A DNA stretch of 64,000 nucleotides from JAMOAW01 sp039908535 (GTDB taxonomy: Bacteria; Pseudomonadota; Magnetococcia; Magnetococcales; JADFZT01), in contig JAMOAW010000028.1 in the NCBI GenBank assembly GCA_039908535.1, positions 3,113 through 67,112 on the forward strand, read 5' to 3'. Below are positions 15,316 through 24,198 of this stretch, piece by piece. Each line of letters starts with the position of its first letter. Position 1 is the first letter of the stretch. The translations under genes were made by a program, and so were the position numbers. The notes under the pieces are model-generated. The model saw only the letters and a list, made by a program, of their open reading frames with translations. It made no database searches and was not told where the DNA came from.

Positions 15316-17022
15316 CTACTCTTTGATCACCTGCTTCCAATTGATCCGCCCAGATTTGGCATTTCCAGAGAGTCCACCACAATTTGCGATCTCTGTGCTA
15401 CAATCTACGGACTCCGTACACAGTTTTGTCGTTTCCGCACCACCGGGGCAAGGATTCACATTTTTAGACTTGCAATCTACTTTATCAGACCAACCAATGA
15501 AGGTATCACCATCATGACCAGTTGGCACACAAGTATTAGGGGATATATTGTTGCCATTGACATCGGGTTCCCAACCGAGATGGGCACAGGCCGCAGATTT
15601 ATTGACACTGATTTTAACAAATTTTCCTGATTTACCTGCAATATGGCAAATACAAATTTTATCTCCCTCTGTAGCGGATACGGATATAGTAGCATTTGGA
15701 TCCACATCAGGGTCAACATCCGCAGATGCTTTACCCCCTTTCTTCTTTTTTTCACCACTTGCACTCAAACAATCACCCGTCGTTTTACAATCATCCAGAG
15801 TGGACTGCCACGCTGCTTCATGGTAGCAAATCTGCGGATCCCAGTGCCAATAAACGCCCGCTTCCCACAGCATCCCTTTTGTAGCATATCCAAGTGTTGG
15901 ATTAACGGCATAATCATTGGCATTGAGAGCCTGGAGCAAAAGAGCCCCATTGCGATATTCCCCATTTGGTCCGGCATCGTTATCTCGAAAACAACGATAG
16001 GTGGTTGGAATTAAATCGCCATTGAGGATGGCATTGACATCAAAAGAAAGGGTAAGAGAGGTAAGTTGCTTGATACCATCCTTTATCTCTGCATCGGTCG
16101 GTTTGCCTATTTTATACTTGGTTAAAGGTATCCCGGCTAACGCGGCATTATCAATCGTCTTTTGATAGGTGACCACATCTGAGGGTTGACCATTGGGTGC
16201 GATGATGCCACCAGGAGAGAGCTTTGCATTGACGACCATAAGAACAAACGGTTGATTTTCATTTATGGTTTTTTGGATATCATCAAATCCATCCCCCTGA
16301 ATATCAAAAAAATTAACAGAAGTCAGATCATATTTATCGTCCCATTCATGATCATGTTTGTTCGTAGAACCGCTGCCAAAATTATAAATAGAAGTAGAGG
16401 TATCCAAATCAAAATGGCCCCCTGCCAACCCCAAATCAGCCGATTCACCGCTGGACTCTGTCGCACAAGTTGTGGTCGTAAGACAGGTCAAAAGTTCGCT
16501 TAAATAGGGTTCCTGACACCCAACAACGGTAGGGGGAACTGGGGTAACTTCTTCATCATCCACATCTTCATCCACATCCACATCTTCATCCACACCTGCA
16601 TCCACATCTTCATCCGCTGCTGGCGTAACATCTTCATCCGCTGCTGGCGTAACATCTTCATCTGACGCAGGCGTAACATCTTCATCCGCTGCTGGCGTAA
16701 CATCTTCATCTGACGCAGGCGTTTCACCCAAATTCACATCCTCATCTGCCTTATCCGCTGCCGCCTTCTCCGCTGCTTTAGCTGCCTCTTCAGCCGCCTT
16801 CTCCGCTGCTTTAGCTGCCTCTTCGGCCGCTTTATCGTCATCCTCTTTTTTACCCGCAAAAGCCGACTGAGAAACCAACGTGACATTAGCTAAAACAGCT
16901 AAAGAAGAGACTATTCTAGGTTGGATGGTCAAAGGAGAAAGTGTCGTTCCATAGAAAGGGAGCAGAGCTCCTGTTAGGTAGGCCGTTCGCTGAAAAAATG
17001 TTTGCAATTTTTTATTCTTCAT
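15316..17022 (-). CDS. Large secreted paralogue with DEDV repeats and CH...HL...HGD-type domain
   Basis: 568 residues, 34 bases upstream of its shorter paralogue and on the same strand; GGAG before the ATG. N-terminal FFQRTAYLTGALLPFYGTT is the same leader type. Residues about 55-90 are an Ala/Lys/Glu helix (EEAAKAAEKAAEE), then about 90-165 are acidic repeats of the unit DEDVTPA(A/S), then a globular part (about 170-430) with two Cys-rich segments (ELLTCLTTTTCA, DDCKTTGDCLSA), then the shared domain (KICICHIAG, AACAHLGWEP, CVPTGHDGD) and the shared end GRINWKQVIKE. The acidic block may bind calcium, which is inference. The middle part (YAVNPTLGYATKGMLWEAG) is not recognised. Confidence 0.72.
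   Translation of the reverse strand: MKNKKLQTFFQRTAYLTGALLPFYGTTLSPLTIQPRIVSSLAVLANVTLVSQSAFAGKKEDDDKAAEEAAKAAEKAAEEAAKAAEKAAADKADEDVNLGETPASDEDVTPAADEDVTPASDEDVTPAADEDVTPAADEDVDAGVDEDVDVDEDVDDEEVTPVPPTVVGCQEPYLSELLTCLTTTTCATESSGESADLGLAGGHFDLDTSTSIYNFGSGSTNKHDHEWDDKYDLTSVNFFDIQGDGFDDIQKTINENQPFVLMVVNAKLSPGGIIAPNGQPSDVVTYQKTIDNAALAGIPLTKYKIGKPTDAEIKDGIKQLTSLTLSFDVNAILNGDLIPTTYRCFRDNDAGPNGEYRNGALLLQALNANDYAVNPTLGYATKGMLWEAGVYWHWDPQICYHEAAWQSTLDDCKTTGDCLSASGEKKKKGGKASADVDPDVDPNATISVSATEGDKICICHIAGKSGKFVKISVNKSAACAHLGWEPDVNGNNISPNTCVPTGHDGDTFIGWSDKVDCKSKNVNPCPGGAETTKLCTESVDCSTEIANCGGLSGNAKSGRINWKQVIKE
16560..16735 (-). repeat. Coding tandem repeat for DEDVTPA units
   Basis: Units of 24 bases (ATCTTCATCCGCTGCTGGCG and variants on the plus strand) repeated about five times, then shorter ATC/CAC degenerate copies. 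They encode the acidic stalk of the secreted protein and are nearly identical, so length variation is likely. Confidence 0.85.
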
Positions 17023-17221
17023 AGATATAACTCCAAAATAAGTTTGGAAAACAATATTGTAAGAGCAAACGCAAAAGAGCTTAAACTCCTCTCTATAGAT
17101 AGAATAACAAATTTTGCTTAAACATTGTAAATTTTTTTATGGAATTGGATAAACTTTGAGGAATCAAAATAAAAACAATCCAAGTGAAATAGTCCCCTCT
17201 GCCCCCCGTTATGCAAGAGTC

Positions 17222-18217
17222 TCAATCATAAGCATAAAGATTATTTTTATTGATAAACACCCGTAGTTTACGAATATGTTCCCAACCACTCTCGGAATAT
17301 GCTTTAACACTTTCTAATAAGGCTGAACCGGATGGCGTTTGACCTTGGGCCCTTTGGGTCGCACGAATATGCCGAAATTCGGGAAATTGTTCGCTTGTAT
17401 TCATAGCATGGATATAGTAACTAACTGCTTCCCCCATACTTGAGAAGATCATCATACCGCGGGATTTTTTGGATTTGCTATTTAGAGGTCTGATACCACA
17501 ACCGGGAGAGTGACAGTGTTGGCCAAAATAGTTATGGCCCAGACGGGCAAAACGGGAGGTTCCCCAAGCCGATTCATCAATGGCTTGAGCGATGACAATA
17601 GAGGCTGGAACGATATCTACACGCTCCAAAAGATGTTGAAATAGTTCGTCAATATCCTCGTTATAATTGACTCCATACTCTTTGGAGAGATCATTAAGCC
17701 AACGGCGATCTTGACAACCCAACTCCTCTTTGAATACTGTTCTTTCTTGTAGCCAATGGATTCTGCTGCGTATCTCTTCGATACGAAAATTTTCTGAATT
17801 GGTCACTTCCAACATTTTTCTGATAAAAATACTATTGGGGTCTTTACGTTTAAGAAGTGCGGCATACTGATTTGGTTTGACTTTAGGAGCTACTGAGGGC
17901 TGCGGATAATTTTTCTGGGAAGAGGTCGTTTTTCGTTGACTACAAAACCCACCCTTGGCTAACTGTATTTGTTTCATGTTTGGATCAGACACAAATTGCA
18001 TTTGATTGGTTTCTGTGTCACACTGAATTTGATTTTTAGAGGCCAATTCGGAGGCCATTTCTGTAAGTGATTGAATTTGTTTTGAGTTGGTTCCCTTTTG
18101 TTCTATAGTCAAATCTGCGTCAGATTTGACCAACGGATTCTGAAGAGGCATGCAGCCACTGACAATCCAGAGAAGCACTATTCCGAAAATATTTATTAAT
18201 TTCCATTGTTTGGTCAA
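17222..18217 (-). CDS. Bax-like glucosaminidase-domain lipoprotein
   Basis: 331 residues. A lipobox at IVSGCM (Cys 22) marks it as a lipoprotein. The C-terminal half (about 185-325) resembles the glucosaminidase-type domain of E. coli Bax: VPASIVIAQAIDESAWGTSRFA carries the catalytic-type Glu (DESAWG), then YFGQHCHSPGCG, RGMMIFSSMGEAVSYYIHAMNT and AYSESGWEHIRKLRVFI. It probably trims peptidoglycan at the membrane surface. The linker between lipobox and domain is about 100 residues, Gln/Lys-rich. It points away from a rightward set of small envelope genes; the 145-base divergent gap between them is AT-rich and must hold both promoters. Confidence 0.82.
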   Translation of the reverse strand: MTKQWKLINIFGIVLLWIVSGCMPLQNPLVKSDADLTIEQKGTNSKQIQSLTEMASELASKNQIQCDTETNQMQFVSDPNMKQIQLAKGGFCSQRKTTSSQKNYPQPSVAPKVKPNQYAALLKRKDPNSIFIRKMLEVTNSENFRIEEIRSRIHWLQERTVFKEELGCQDRRWLNDLSKEYGVNYNEDIDELFQHLLERVDIVPASIVIAQAIDESAWGTSRFARLGHNYFGQHCHSPGCGIRPLNSKSKKSRGMMIFSSMGEAVSYYIHAMNTSEQFPEFRHIRATQRAQGQTPSGSALLESVKAYSESGWEHIRKLRVFINKNNLYAYD

Positions 18218-18362
18218 TCTTACACCTTCATTATAGAGATTTGTTAGTCGTTTTTTTAGTTAAAAAAGTGACATACTTTAGCTACTTAGGTGAATAGAAA
18301 AAAATGTTAAAATGGTCATGACGAACATGATCCGCAAACCATAAAACCAAAAAAGATCCCTT

Positions 18363-18632
18363 ATGCGAAATACTTTTCCCCCTGTACCCTCCTATGACCA
18401 AACAACACCAAAAAAGCAGGTGCCATGGTACTTGAAAAAACATTTTATTTGGGTCATGATCCTAGTGGTAGGCCCTCTGGCGATTCCTTTACTGCTTTTT
18501 TCACCAGATTTTGGGATATGGAGTAAAACGATTTTAGCCCTTATATTAGTGTTATCGATGGTTTTTTTTGCGTTGTACGTACCGATTTTACTGCAGGACG
18601 CCGATCAGTTAAGGCTATTAATATCGCCATAA
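18363..18632 (+). CDS. Small protein with two membrane segments
   Basis: 89 residues: a Pro-rich cytosolic N-terminus (about 1-27), a first membrane span (FIWVMILVVGPLAIPLLLF) and a second (TILALILVLSMVFFALYVPI), then a short tail. I do not recognise a named family. It is the first of a rightward group with a lipoprotein and a pentapeptide-repeat membrane protein, which suggests an envelope role. Confidence 0.6.
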   Translation: MRNTFPPVPSYDQTTPKKQVPWYLKKHFIWVMILVVGPLAIPLLLFSPDFGIWSKTILALILVLSMVFFALYVPILLQDADQLRLLISP

Positions 18633-18668
18633 ATTTTACATCATAGTCGATCAATAGGAGCTTTGTCC

Positions 18669-19007
18669 ATGAAAAAAATCTTGTATATCTGCCTTTTAAT
18701 TCCCATTTTATCTGCCTGCACTCAGGAGAGTCAGAACAAAATGGGTCATGCTCTACAAAATTGGACTGGAACAAACGGTGTGTTAGAGATTTATTCAGGG
18801 GGAAAATTGGTACGGCGCATTATCAATATTGATAAAATGACCACCGCGACTGGAACGGACAAGGATGCCGAACGTCCTTATCGTTATGGGTATGGGTATC
18901 TGGACAAAAATTTAAATTTTAATCAAGATCCAGATGAGAAGAAAAAAGTTTACTTTGAAATCAGTGATTATTCAACTTCATATCTCTTTTTTGAAAATCC
19001 ATCTTAA
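18669..19007 (+). CDS. Small putative lipoprotein
   Basis: 112 residues from the ATG at 18669, with AGGAG 9 bases upstream. Signal peptide KKILYICLLIPILSAC ends in a lipobox (LSAC). The mature part has a polar beta-rich look (NGVLEIYSGGKLVRRIINIDKM, then YFEISDYSTSYLFFE); the family is unknown. The layout of a value with suffix KLVRR-IINIDK is reminiscent of small immunity-like lipoproteins, but this is not evidence of such a role. Follows the two-span protein after 36 bases, so one operon is likely. Confidence 0.6.
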   Translation: MKKILYICLLIPILSACTQESQNKMGHALQNWTGTNGVLEIYSGGKLVRRIINIDKMTTATGTDKDAERPYRYGYGYLDKNLNFNQDPDEKKKVYFEISDYSTSYLFFENPS

Positions 19008-19040
19008 CATCACATAGGGGATTTTTTCGGGAGAAAACGT

Positions 19041-20321
19041 TTGAAATTAAATTGGCCTGTTTGGAAGAGTTGGGATCTGCGCAAACTGACGAGAGCGATG
19101 ATACGAGCCAACCAATTGATCACTTTTTGGGTTCGTATGGCTTTGGTGGTTCCGTTAATCGGTGCAATTTTGTTTCTAGGGATCCATTTTATTCCGATCA
19201 TTCGCACGGATTCCGCCTTTTTGGCCCTATTTTCTTCTTCTCTCTCCCTCGTTGAGTTAGAAAATTTTCAGAACAGTTTATCTGGCCATTTATCGCTATG
19301 GATGTTGGTGTTGCTTTTAGTTCCTTTTTTTATATGGCGCACTCTGGCGGCGGATGTCGCAGCACGCGCCCAAAAGCGTCAAGCCGATACTGCGTGCGCG
19401 GGATTGTTAAACGACCGCCTGGCTCAGGCCATTGCCCTATTGGGCAATGACCAACAAGCGGTGCGTTTGGGTGGCATATATATTTTAGAGCGCATTGCCC
19501 GTGAAGAACCCCAGTCGTATCATTGGCTGGTGATGGATATTCTCTGTGGTTTTATTCGTGGTTATGCGACATGGCAACCGAAGAGGGGTATTGAAGACGA
19601 TGACGAGGAGGAAGATGATAATTTTTCTACCGCACCACGCCGTCCTCCTGCGGACATTCAAATGGCCTTGACTGTTTTGATGCGCCGAGATCGGAACATC
19701 AAACCAAGAGAGGATTTACGTTTGGATCTCAGCCGCGCCGATTTACGTGGTGCAAATTTAATTGGTGCGCATTTTGAAAACACCCGTTTTGAAGAGGCCC
19801 ATCTTGAAGGGGCAAGAATGGAAAATGCCCATTTTTTTCAAGCCGATTTTGAAGGGGCTTATTTAGATGATGCCGATTTAGAAGGGGCAGATTTACGCGA
19901 AACCACCTTTAAAGATGCCTATTTAATTGGCACGTTGCTTAAAAATGCCAACTTAATGGAAGCCGATCTAGAGGATGCCCATCTGGAGGGGGCGAATTTT
20001 ACCGAAGCCAATTTACGGAAGACCCGCTTTTGGGGGGCGCATTTAAAGGGGGCCGACTTTATGGAGGCCGATTTACAAGGGGCGAGTTTATTAAACGCCG
20101 ACATGGAAGAGGCCAATTTGTGGAAGGCCAATTTAGAAGGGGCGGACATGCGCAAGGCCAATTTACGTGGGGCGCGGCTTTGGGGTGCGCAACTCAAGTC
20201 TGCCAATTTATGGACGGCGCACTTAGAGGAGGCTAACCTGATGGAGGCCACCAATTTAACCGCCGAGCAGATGAAAAACGTCGTCACCGATGACAAAACC
20301 GCCCTACCCAATTATTTATAA
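19041..20321 (+). CDS. Membrane-anchored pentapeptide-repeat protein
   Basis: 426 residues starting at a TTG with GGGAG 9 bases upstream. Two membrane segments lie near residues 32-55 (MALVVPLIGAILFLGIHFI) and about 90-108 (LWMLVLLLVPFFIWR). A helical cytosolic part (AIALLGNDQQAVRLGGIYILERIAREE) resembles the region found before pentapeptide repeats in many such proteins. An acidic linker (EDDDEEEDDN) precedes about 38 pentapeptides of form A(D/N/H)L-(E/K/R)-(G/E/N), from about residue 225 (LRGANLIGAHFENTRF) to the end, which form a right-handed quadrilateral helix. No DNA-gyrase protection role can be assigned. The stop codon is followed in the same frame by a methyltransferase remnant. Confidence 0.85.
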   Translation: MKLNWPVWKSWDLRKLTRAMIRANQLITFWVRMALVVPLIGAILFLGIHFIPIIRTDSAFLALFSSSLSLVELENFQNSLSGHLSLWMLVLLLVPFFIWRTLAADVAARAQKRQADTACAGLLNDRLAQAIALLGNDQQAVRLGGIYILERIAREEPQSYHWLVMDILCGFIRGYATWQPKRGIEDDDEEEDDNFSTAPRRPPADIQMALTVLMRRDRNIKPREDLRLDLSRADLRGANLIGAHFENTRFEEAHLEGARMENAHFFQADFEGAYLDDADLEGADLRETTFKDAYLIGTLLKNANLMEADLEDAHLEGANFTEANLRKTRFWGAHLKGADFMEADLQGASLLNADMEEANLWKANLEGADMRKANLRGARLWGAQLKSANLWTAHLEEANLMEATNLTAEQMKNVVTDDKTALPNYL

Positions 20322-20897
20322 AAAAAAAGGGGCAGCACCGAAGCCACCCTGCACCTCGTCCATTTACTCCACCCCACCCCCGGTCAGCACTTAGCCGAAT
20401 TAGGGGCTGGTTGCGCTCAAGCCTCCATTCTAATCGCTCAACGTTACCCCCAAGTCACCATTGATGCCCTAGAAATTCAACCCCCCCTCATTCAACTCGC
20501 CCAACAAGCCGTCGCCCAACAAGCCCTAACCGACCGTATTCGCGTACTTTCTGGGGATGTCCGTTTTCCCATCCCCGACATGAATCCAAGCACCTACCAT
20601 CACGTTTTTTTCAACCCGCCCTTTTTCAACCCCACCACCGCCCGCCTCCCCCCCGACCCCATCCGAGCTCAGGCCCGTTTTGAACTGACTGGCACCATCG
20701 CCGATTTTATCCATCGAGCCGCCTGGTTACTTGTTCCGACTGGCTTTATCCACTTGGTTTTTTTACCTGCGCGACGAGAGGAATTGCTTTATACTCTACA
20801 TGACAAAGGATTTGACACGGTGCAGGTACAACCCGTGCTGCGTTTGGGGGGAAGAGAGGCTTTTTTGGATCGAGTAACGGCGCGGAAGAGAAAATAA
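20322..20897 (+). pseudogene. N-terminally truncated TrmN6-like adenine-N6 methyltransferase
   Basis: From just after the pentapeptide-repeat stop, the same frame encodes a recognisable methyltransferase: GQHLAELGAGCAQASILIAQ (SAM-binding motif I), TIDALEIQPPLIQLA (motif II) and HHVFFNPPFFNP (the NPPF catalytic motif of N6-adenine enzymes), then FIHRAAWLLVPTGFIHLVF and a normal C-terminus. It matches the tRNA1(Val) A37-N6 methylase group (TrmN6), but the usual first 40-50 residues are missing and there is no ATG, GTG or TTG before the ATG at 20580, which would remove the SAM site. It is therefore a broken gene or depends on an unusual start. Its C-rich codon use differs from the AT-rich neighbours. 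Confidence 0.75.
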
Positions 20898-20999
20898 ATG
20901 TTAAATTTATTTTAATATTGACAATTATAGAAAAAAAATAAAATAAATAATTTAGAATTAACAACAATTAAACAACATCTTGACGAGAATTTTACGAAT

Positions 21000-22103
21000 A
21001 TGGGAAAAGATGAGACTGAATCCGAAAATATTGGGATCAACAAACCATTTGATCCAACAAAAATAAAGGTTGAAACCAAACAAATGAGTTTGGATACCCT
21101 TATTAAACGCATGAAAGAGGGAGAAATAGATCTTTCTCCAGATTTTCAAAGAAACGAGGTTTGGAAACAAGAATCTAAAAGCCGTTTAATCGAATCTTTA
21201 TTGATTCGCATTCCCCTACCGGCGTTCTATATGGATGCAACCAACGAGGATAAATGGGTGGTGGTGGATGGATTACAGAGGCTCTCAACATTGCGAGATT
21301 TTATTATTACTGAGGATGATAAAAACCGAATTATATTATCCGATCTTGAATTTTTAGTTGATTTAAACAATACAGGATTTAAAGACCTTCCTCGCAATTA
21401 TCAACGTCGCATTGAAGAAACTCAGGTCACAGTTTATTTAATCGAAAAGGGCACGCCTTCCAATGTTAAATTTAATATTTTTAAGAGAATCAACACAGGG
21501 GGCTTACCTTTATCGGCACAAGAGATTCGACACGCACTTAATCAAGGTGCAGTCACAAATTTACTGAAAGAATTGGCACAATCACCAGAATTTCAAGAAG
21601 CTACGGCACACGGTATTCGAGATCAACGCATGTCAGATCGGGAGTGTATTCTGCGTTTTTTTGCTTTTGTTTTGACTCCATATTCCTCATACAATTCCAC
21701 AAAGGACTTTGACAGTTTTCTCAGCGAGGCTATGGAGCTGATGAACGACATGTCTGCTCAAAATTTAGAAAACTATAAAAAACGTTTTTTAAGAGCCATG
21801 AAGAATGCCTCTGCAATTTTTAGCAACAAAGCTTTTCGCAAACAAACCCGTCAAAAATCAGGTGGTTACCCCATTAATAAAGCCTTGTTTGAATCATGGT
21901 CTGTAAATCTAGATAAACTGACTGACCAGGAACTCTCTTACCTTGAAAAAAATAAAGATAAAATCCATGAGGCTTTCATCACCCTTATGGAAGATCAAGA
22001 ATTTGTAAATGCTGTTACTCAAGGAACGGGATCTTCCACTCGTGTTCAAAAACGTTTTGAGAGTATTGAGAGGCTCATAGCTAACATATTGCAGCAAGGA
22101 TAA
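21000..22103 (+). CDS. DUF262 (GmrSD N-like) protein, first gene of a putative defence module
   Basis: 367 residues with a DUF262 domain: MSLDTLIKRMKEGEIDLSPDFQRNEVW, then SRLIESLLIRIPLPAFYM, WVVVDGLQRLSTLRDF (the family's DG-QR motif, related to ParB/Srx nucleotide-binding folds) and FNIFKRINTGGLPLSAQEIRHAL. DUF262 occurs in the GmrS half of type IV restriction enzymes and in many defence genes; a C-terminal DUF1524 HNH nuclease part, as in GmrD, is not seen. The C-terminal third is helical. It is followed after 6 bases by an ATPase and then by an unknown protein. The 100 bases before the gene are very AT-rich and probably hold the promoter. Confidence 0.85.
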   Translation: MGKDETESENIGINKPFDPTKIKVETKQMSLDTLIKRMKEGEIDLSPDFQRNEVWKQESKSRLIESLLIRIPLPAFYMDATNEDKWVVVDGLQRLSTLRDFIITEDDKNRIILSDLEFLVDLNNTGFKDLPRNYQRRIEETQVTVYLIEKGTPSNVKFNIFKRINTGGLPLSAQEIRHALNQGAVTNLLKELAQSPEFQEATAHGIRDQRMSDRECILRFFAFVLTPYSSYNSTKDFDSFLSEAMELMNDMSAQNLENYKKRFLRAMKNASAIFSNKAFRKQTRQKSGGYPINKALFESWSVNLDKLTDQELSYLEKNKDKIHEAFITLMEDQEFVNAVTQGTGSSTRVQKRFESIERLIANILQQG

Positions 22104-22109
22104 TTTGCA

Positions 22110-23228
22110 ATGATTAAAAATATTCAATTAAAAAATTTTAAATGTTTTGAGGAAATTTCGATTCCTTTGTCGAACTTAACCCTCATGACAGGTCTTAATG
22201 GGATGGGAAAATCTTCAGTTATTCAGGCATTACTTGTTATTCGACAATCCTTTCAGCAAGATTTATTGCAAGTTGGTTCTCTTGCATTAAATGGCGATTT
22301 GATCAATTTAGGAACAGCTCAGGCGGTTTTGTATGAAGATGCCATTAGGGATCAATTAGAAATTGATCTAATAACTGATTCTGGAGTAAGAATAAATATT
22401 GGATTTGTTTATGATATTCGTAGCGATATTTTACAACAGTCGATACATAACTATGTTGACTCACAAAAAACAAATATTTTTCTAGAAAGCCTTTTCACCG
22501 ATCACTTCCAATATTTACAAGCAGAACGGATAGGGCCACGCGTAACGTTTCCGGTCTCCGAAAACTATGTTTATCAGCATCGTCAACTTGGAAAACATGG
22601 AGAGTTTACCAGCCATTTTTTAGAGATTTTTGGAAGAAATCACAAAATTATCTCTACTCTCAAACATCCAAAAGAACCAGCAGACGAGTTAATTTATCAA
22701 ACAACGGCATGGCTTGGGGAAATCTCTCCTGGTGTTGCCATTCATTTAACCAAACATGCCAATATGGATGTGATGAATTTGGAATACTCTTTCTTGACAT
22801 CTATTGGACGGAGCAACCATTACCGTTCGTCCAGTGTTGGTTTTGGGATCACCTACACCCTACCGGTGATTGTAGCGATTCTTGCCGCACCACCTGGATC
22901 CATGCTGATTTTGGAAAATCCCGAAGCCCATCTCCACCCCATGGGGCAAGTATGCTTGGGTGAGTTGATTGCGCTGGCAGCGGCGGCGGGAGTGCAAATT
23001 ATTCTGGAGACCCATAGCGATCATATCCTCAATGGCATTCGAGTTACGGTGCGTCAAGGCAAATGCTCACCCGAAAAAGTAGCGATACACTTTTTTTCTA
23101 AAATCGAAATCAATGGTCGCACTCAAAGCAGAATCGAATCTCCACAAATGGATAAGGATGGCAGAATTGATCAATGGCCGGATGGTTTTTTTGATGTATG
23201 GGAAAAATCCCTTGAAAAACTGCTTTAA
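22110..23228 (+). CDS. AAA/ABC-type ATPase of the DUF3696 group
   Basis: 372 residues. MIKNIQLKNFKCFEEISIPLSNLTLMTG and GLNGMGKSSVIQALL (Walker A) are the RecF/SMC-like ATPase start; SSSVGFGITYTLPVI is the ABC signature region, MLILENPEAHLHP is Walker B and IILETHSDHILNGIR the H-loop/D-loop. The C-terminus carries the DUF3696 segment (ESPQMDKDGRIDQWPDGFFD). Such single-domain ATPases are common in OLD-like and other phage-defence operons, where they sense or power an effector. No TOPRIM nuclease domain is fused here, so an effector must be one of the two neighbours or absent. Confidence 0.88.
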   Translation: MIKNIQLKNFKCFEEISIPLSNLTLMTGLNGMGKSSVIQALLVIRQSFQQDLLQVGSLALNGDLINLGTAQAVLYEDAIRDQLEIDLITDSGVRINIGFVYDIRSDILQQSIHNYVDSQKTNIFLESLFTDHFQYLQAERIGPRVTFPVSENYVYQHRQLGKHGEFTSHFLEIFGRNHKIISTLKHPKEPADELIYQTTAWLGEISPGVAIHLTKHANMDVMNLEYSFLTSIGRSNHYRSSSVGFGITYTLPVIVAILAAPPGSMLILENPEAHLHPMGQVCLGELIALAAAAGVQIILETHSDHILNGIRVTVRQGKCSPEKVAIHFFSKIEINGRTQSRIESPQMDKDGRIDQWPDGFFDVWEKSLEKLL

Positions 23229-23248
23229 CCATCCATAGAGGTTTGTCA

Positions 23249-24187
23249 ATGGAATTGATTTTTAATGAATTAAGCCTTTCCCACCTTGCATCCACTCCCA
23301 CAGAGGCCAGAGCACGGGTTGAAACCTTTATCAATACATTGCGTGCGGCTTTTCAAAATGGAATATCTCGTCAATTACGAACTCAAGAGGCCTTTAAAGA
23401 GTCTTTACTGTCTGAAGGGTATTCCTGGCATGATTGGTTGAGAGATCCTGCAGTTTCAAAGGAAAACAAACTATATTTTAAAGGATTAGCAACTCGCGCA
23501 CCTTTCCTTGATGGTTTAAAGGAAAAACAAGATTTAGCGACAGGGCATGAATTTTACTTTGCAGACCAACCAGTTGATGGTTTGGGCGCGGCCTTTTTAA
23601 CAGATGGCCTCGCCATAAGCCTTCTGTCTGAAAACAAATGGGACCAACCCTTTATTGCAATCAAAATCCTTGAACTTCAAGAAAATGGTGTACTTTCCGA
23701 ATACAATAAAAATGTTCACCATGCCAGCAAGCCCGACCATATGACATTGGATCATCGCGCATGGATCCAGGCTTGGATCAAAAAATCGGTCGCTACTGGC
23801 GAGGAATTATGGAAAAAATCTCCAACTTATTTTCCTTCTCTCGTTTTTTGTCCGAGTGTCAAAGAGCAAATGCAACATCTCCAATTATCGACCGTTAATA
23901 AAATATTACGCGGTCTGCGTTGTTTGGAAAATTATTGTCAAACATGGACATCAGGCGGATTTAACCAAGATAAACTTAGATGCCTCTCTTCACCGGAGAG
24001 CGAATCTACTTTGAATCAATTTGGCCAAGAAAGAACATTTAACGATCCTGACGGAAAATCTCATCTCTTCAGTTACCATGTCAAACTTGGTGACTCTGAT
24101 CGAATCTATTTTAATCCTGACATCGGTCCTGGAAAAATACTCATTGGCTATATTGGACCACACCTAAGAACAAAGCGTTACAATTAA
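23249..24187 (+). CDS. Unknown third protein of the DUF262/DUF3696 module
   Basis: 312 residues from the ATG at 23249, with AGAGG 7 bases upstream. I do not recognise the N-terminal two thirds: helical at first, then a mixed region with FAIKILELQENG-like strands and conserved-looking Trp and His (HHASKPDHMTLDHRAWIQ). The last 60 residues (DGKSHLFSYHVKLGD, RIYFNPDIGPGK, ILIGYIGPHLRT) look like a small beta sheet of the kind found at the ends of defence-associated proteins, ending IGYIGPHL. The 20-base spacing after the ATPase gene and same strand imply one operon. It might be the effector or the specificity factor; nothing catalytic can be pointed to. Confidence 0.65.
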   Translation: MELIFNELSLSHLASTPTEARARVETFINTLRAAFQNGISRQLRTQEAFKESLLSEGYSWHDWLRDPAVSKENKLYFKGLATRAPFLDGLKEKQDLATGHEFYFADQPVDGLGAAFLTDGLAISLLSENKWDQPFIAIKILELQENGVLSEYNKNVHHASKPDHMTLDHRAWIQAWIKKSVATGEELWKKSPTYFPSLVFCPSVKEQMQHLQLSTVNKILRGLRCLENYCQTWTSGGFNQDKLRCLSSPESESTLNQFGQERTFNDPDGKSHLFSYHVKLGDSDRIYFNPDIGPGKILIGYIGPHLRTKRYN

Positions 24188-24198
24188 AAGCCCTCTTT

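Noticed and set aside
14430..17022. Multihaem or magnetochrome-type cytochromes in the secreted paralogues
   Set aside because: The motif is C-X-C-H, not CXXCH, and other Cys pairs are spaced for disulfides.
19041..20897. A single pentapeptide-repeat/methyltransferase fusion protein
   Set aside because: An in-frame TAA (20319-20321) separates them before the A8 run, so slippage on the A-run cannot bypass it.
21000..22103. GmrSD type IV restriction enzyme
   Set aside because: Only the DUF262 part is present; no DUF1524 HNH nuclease motif can be seen in this protein or the next two.
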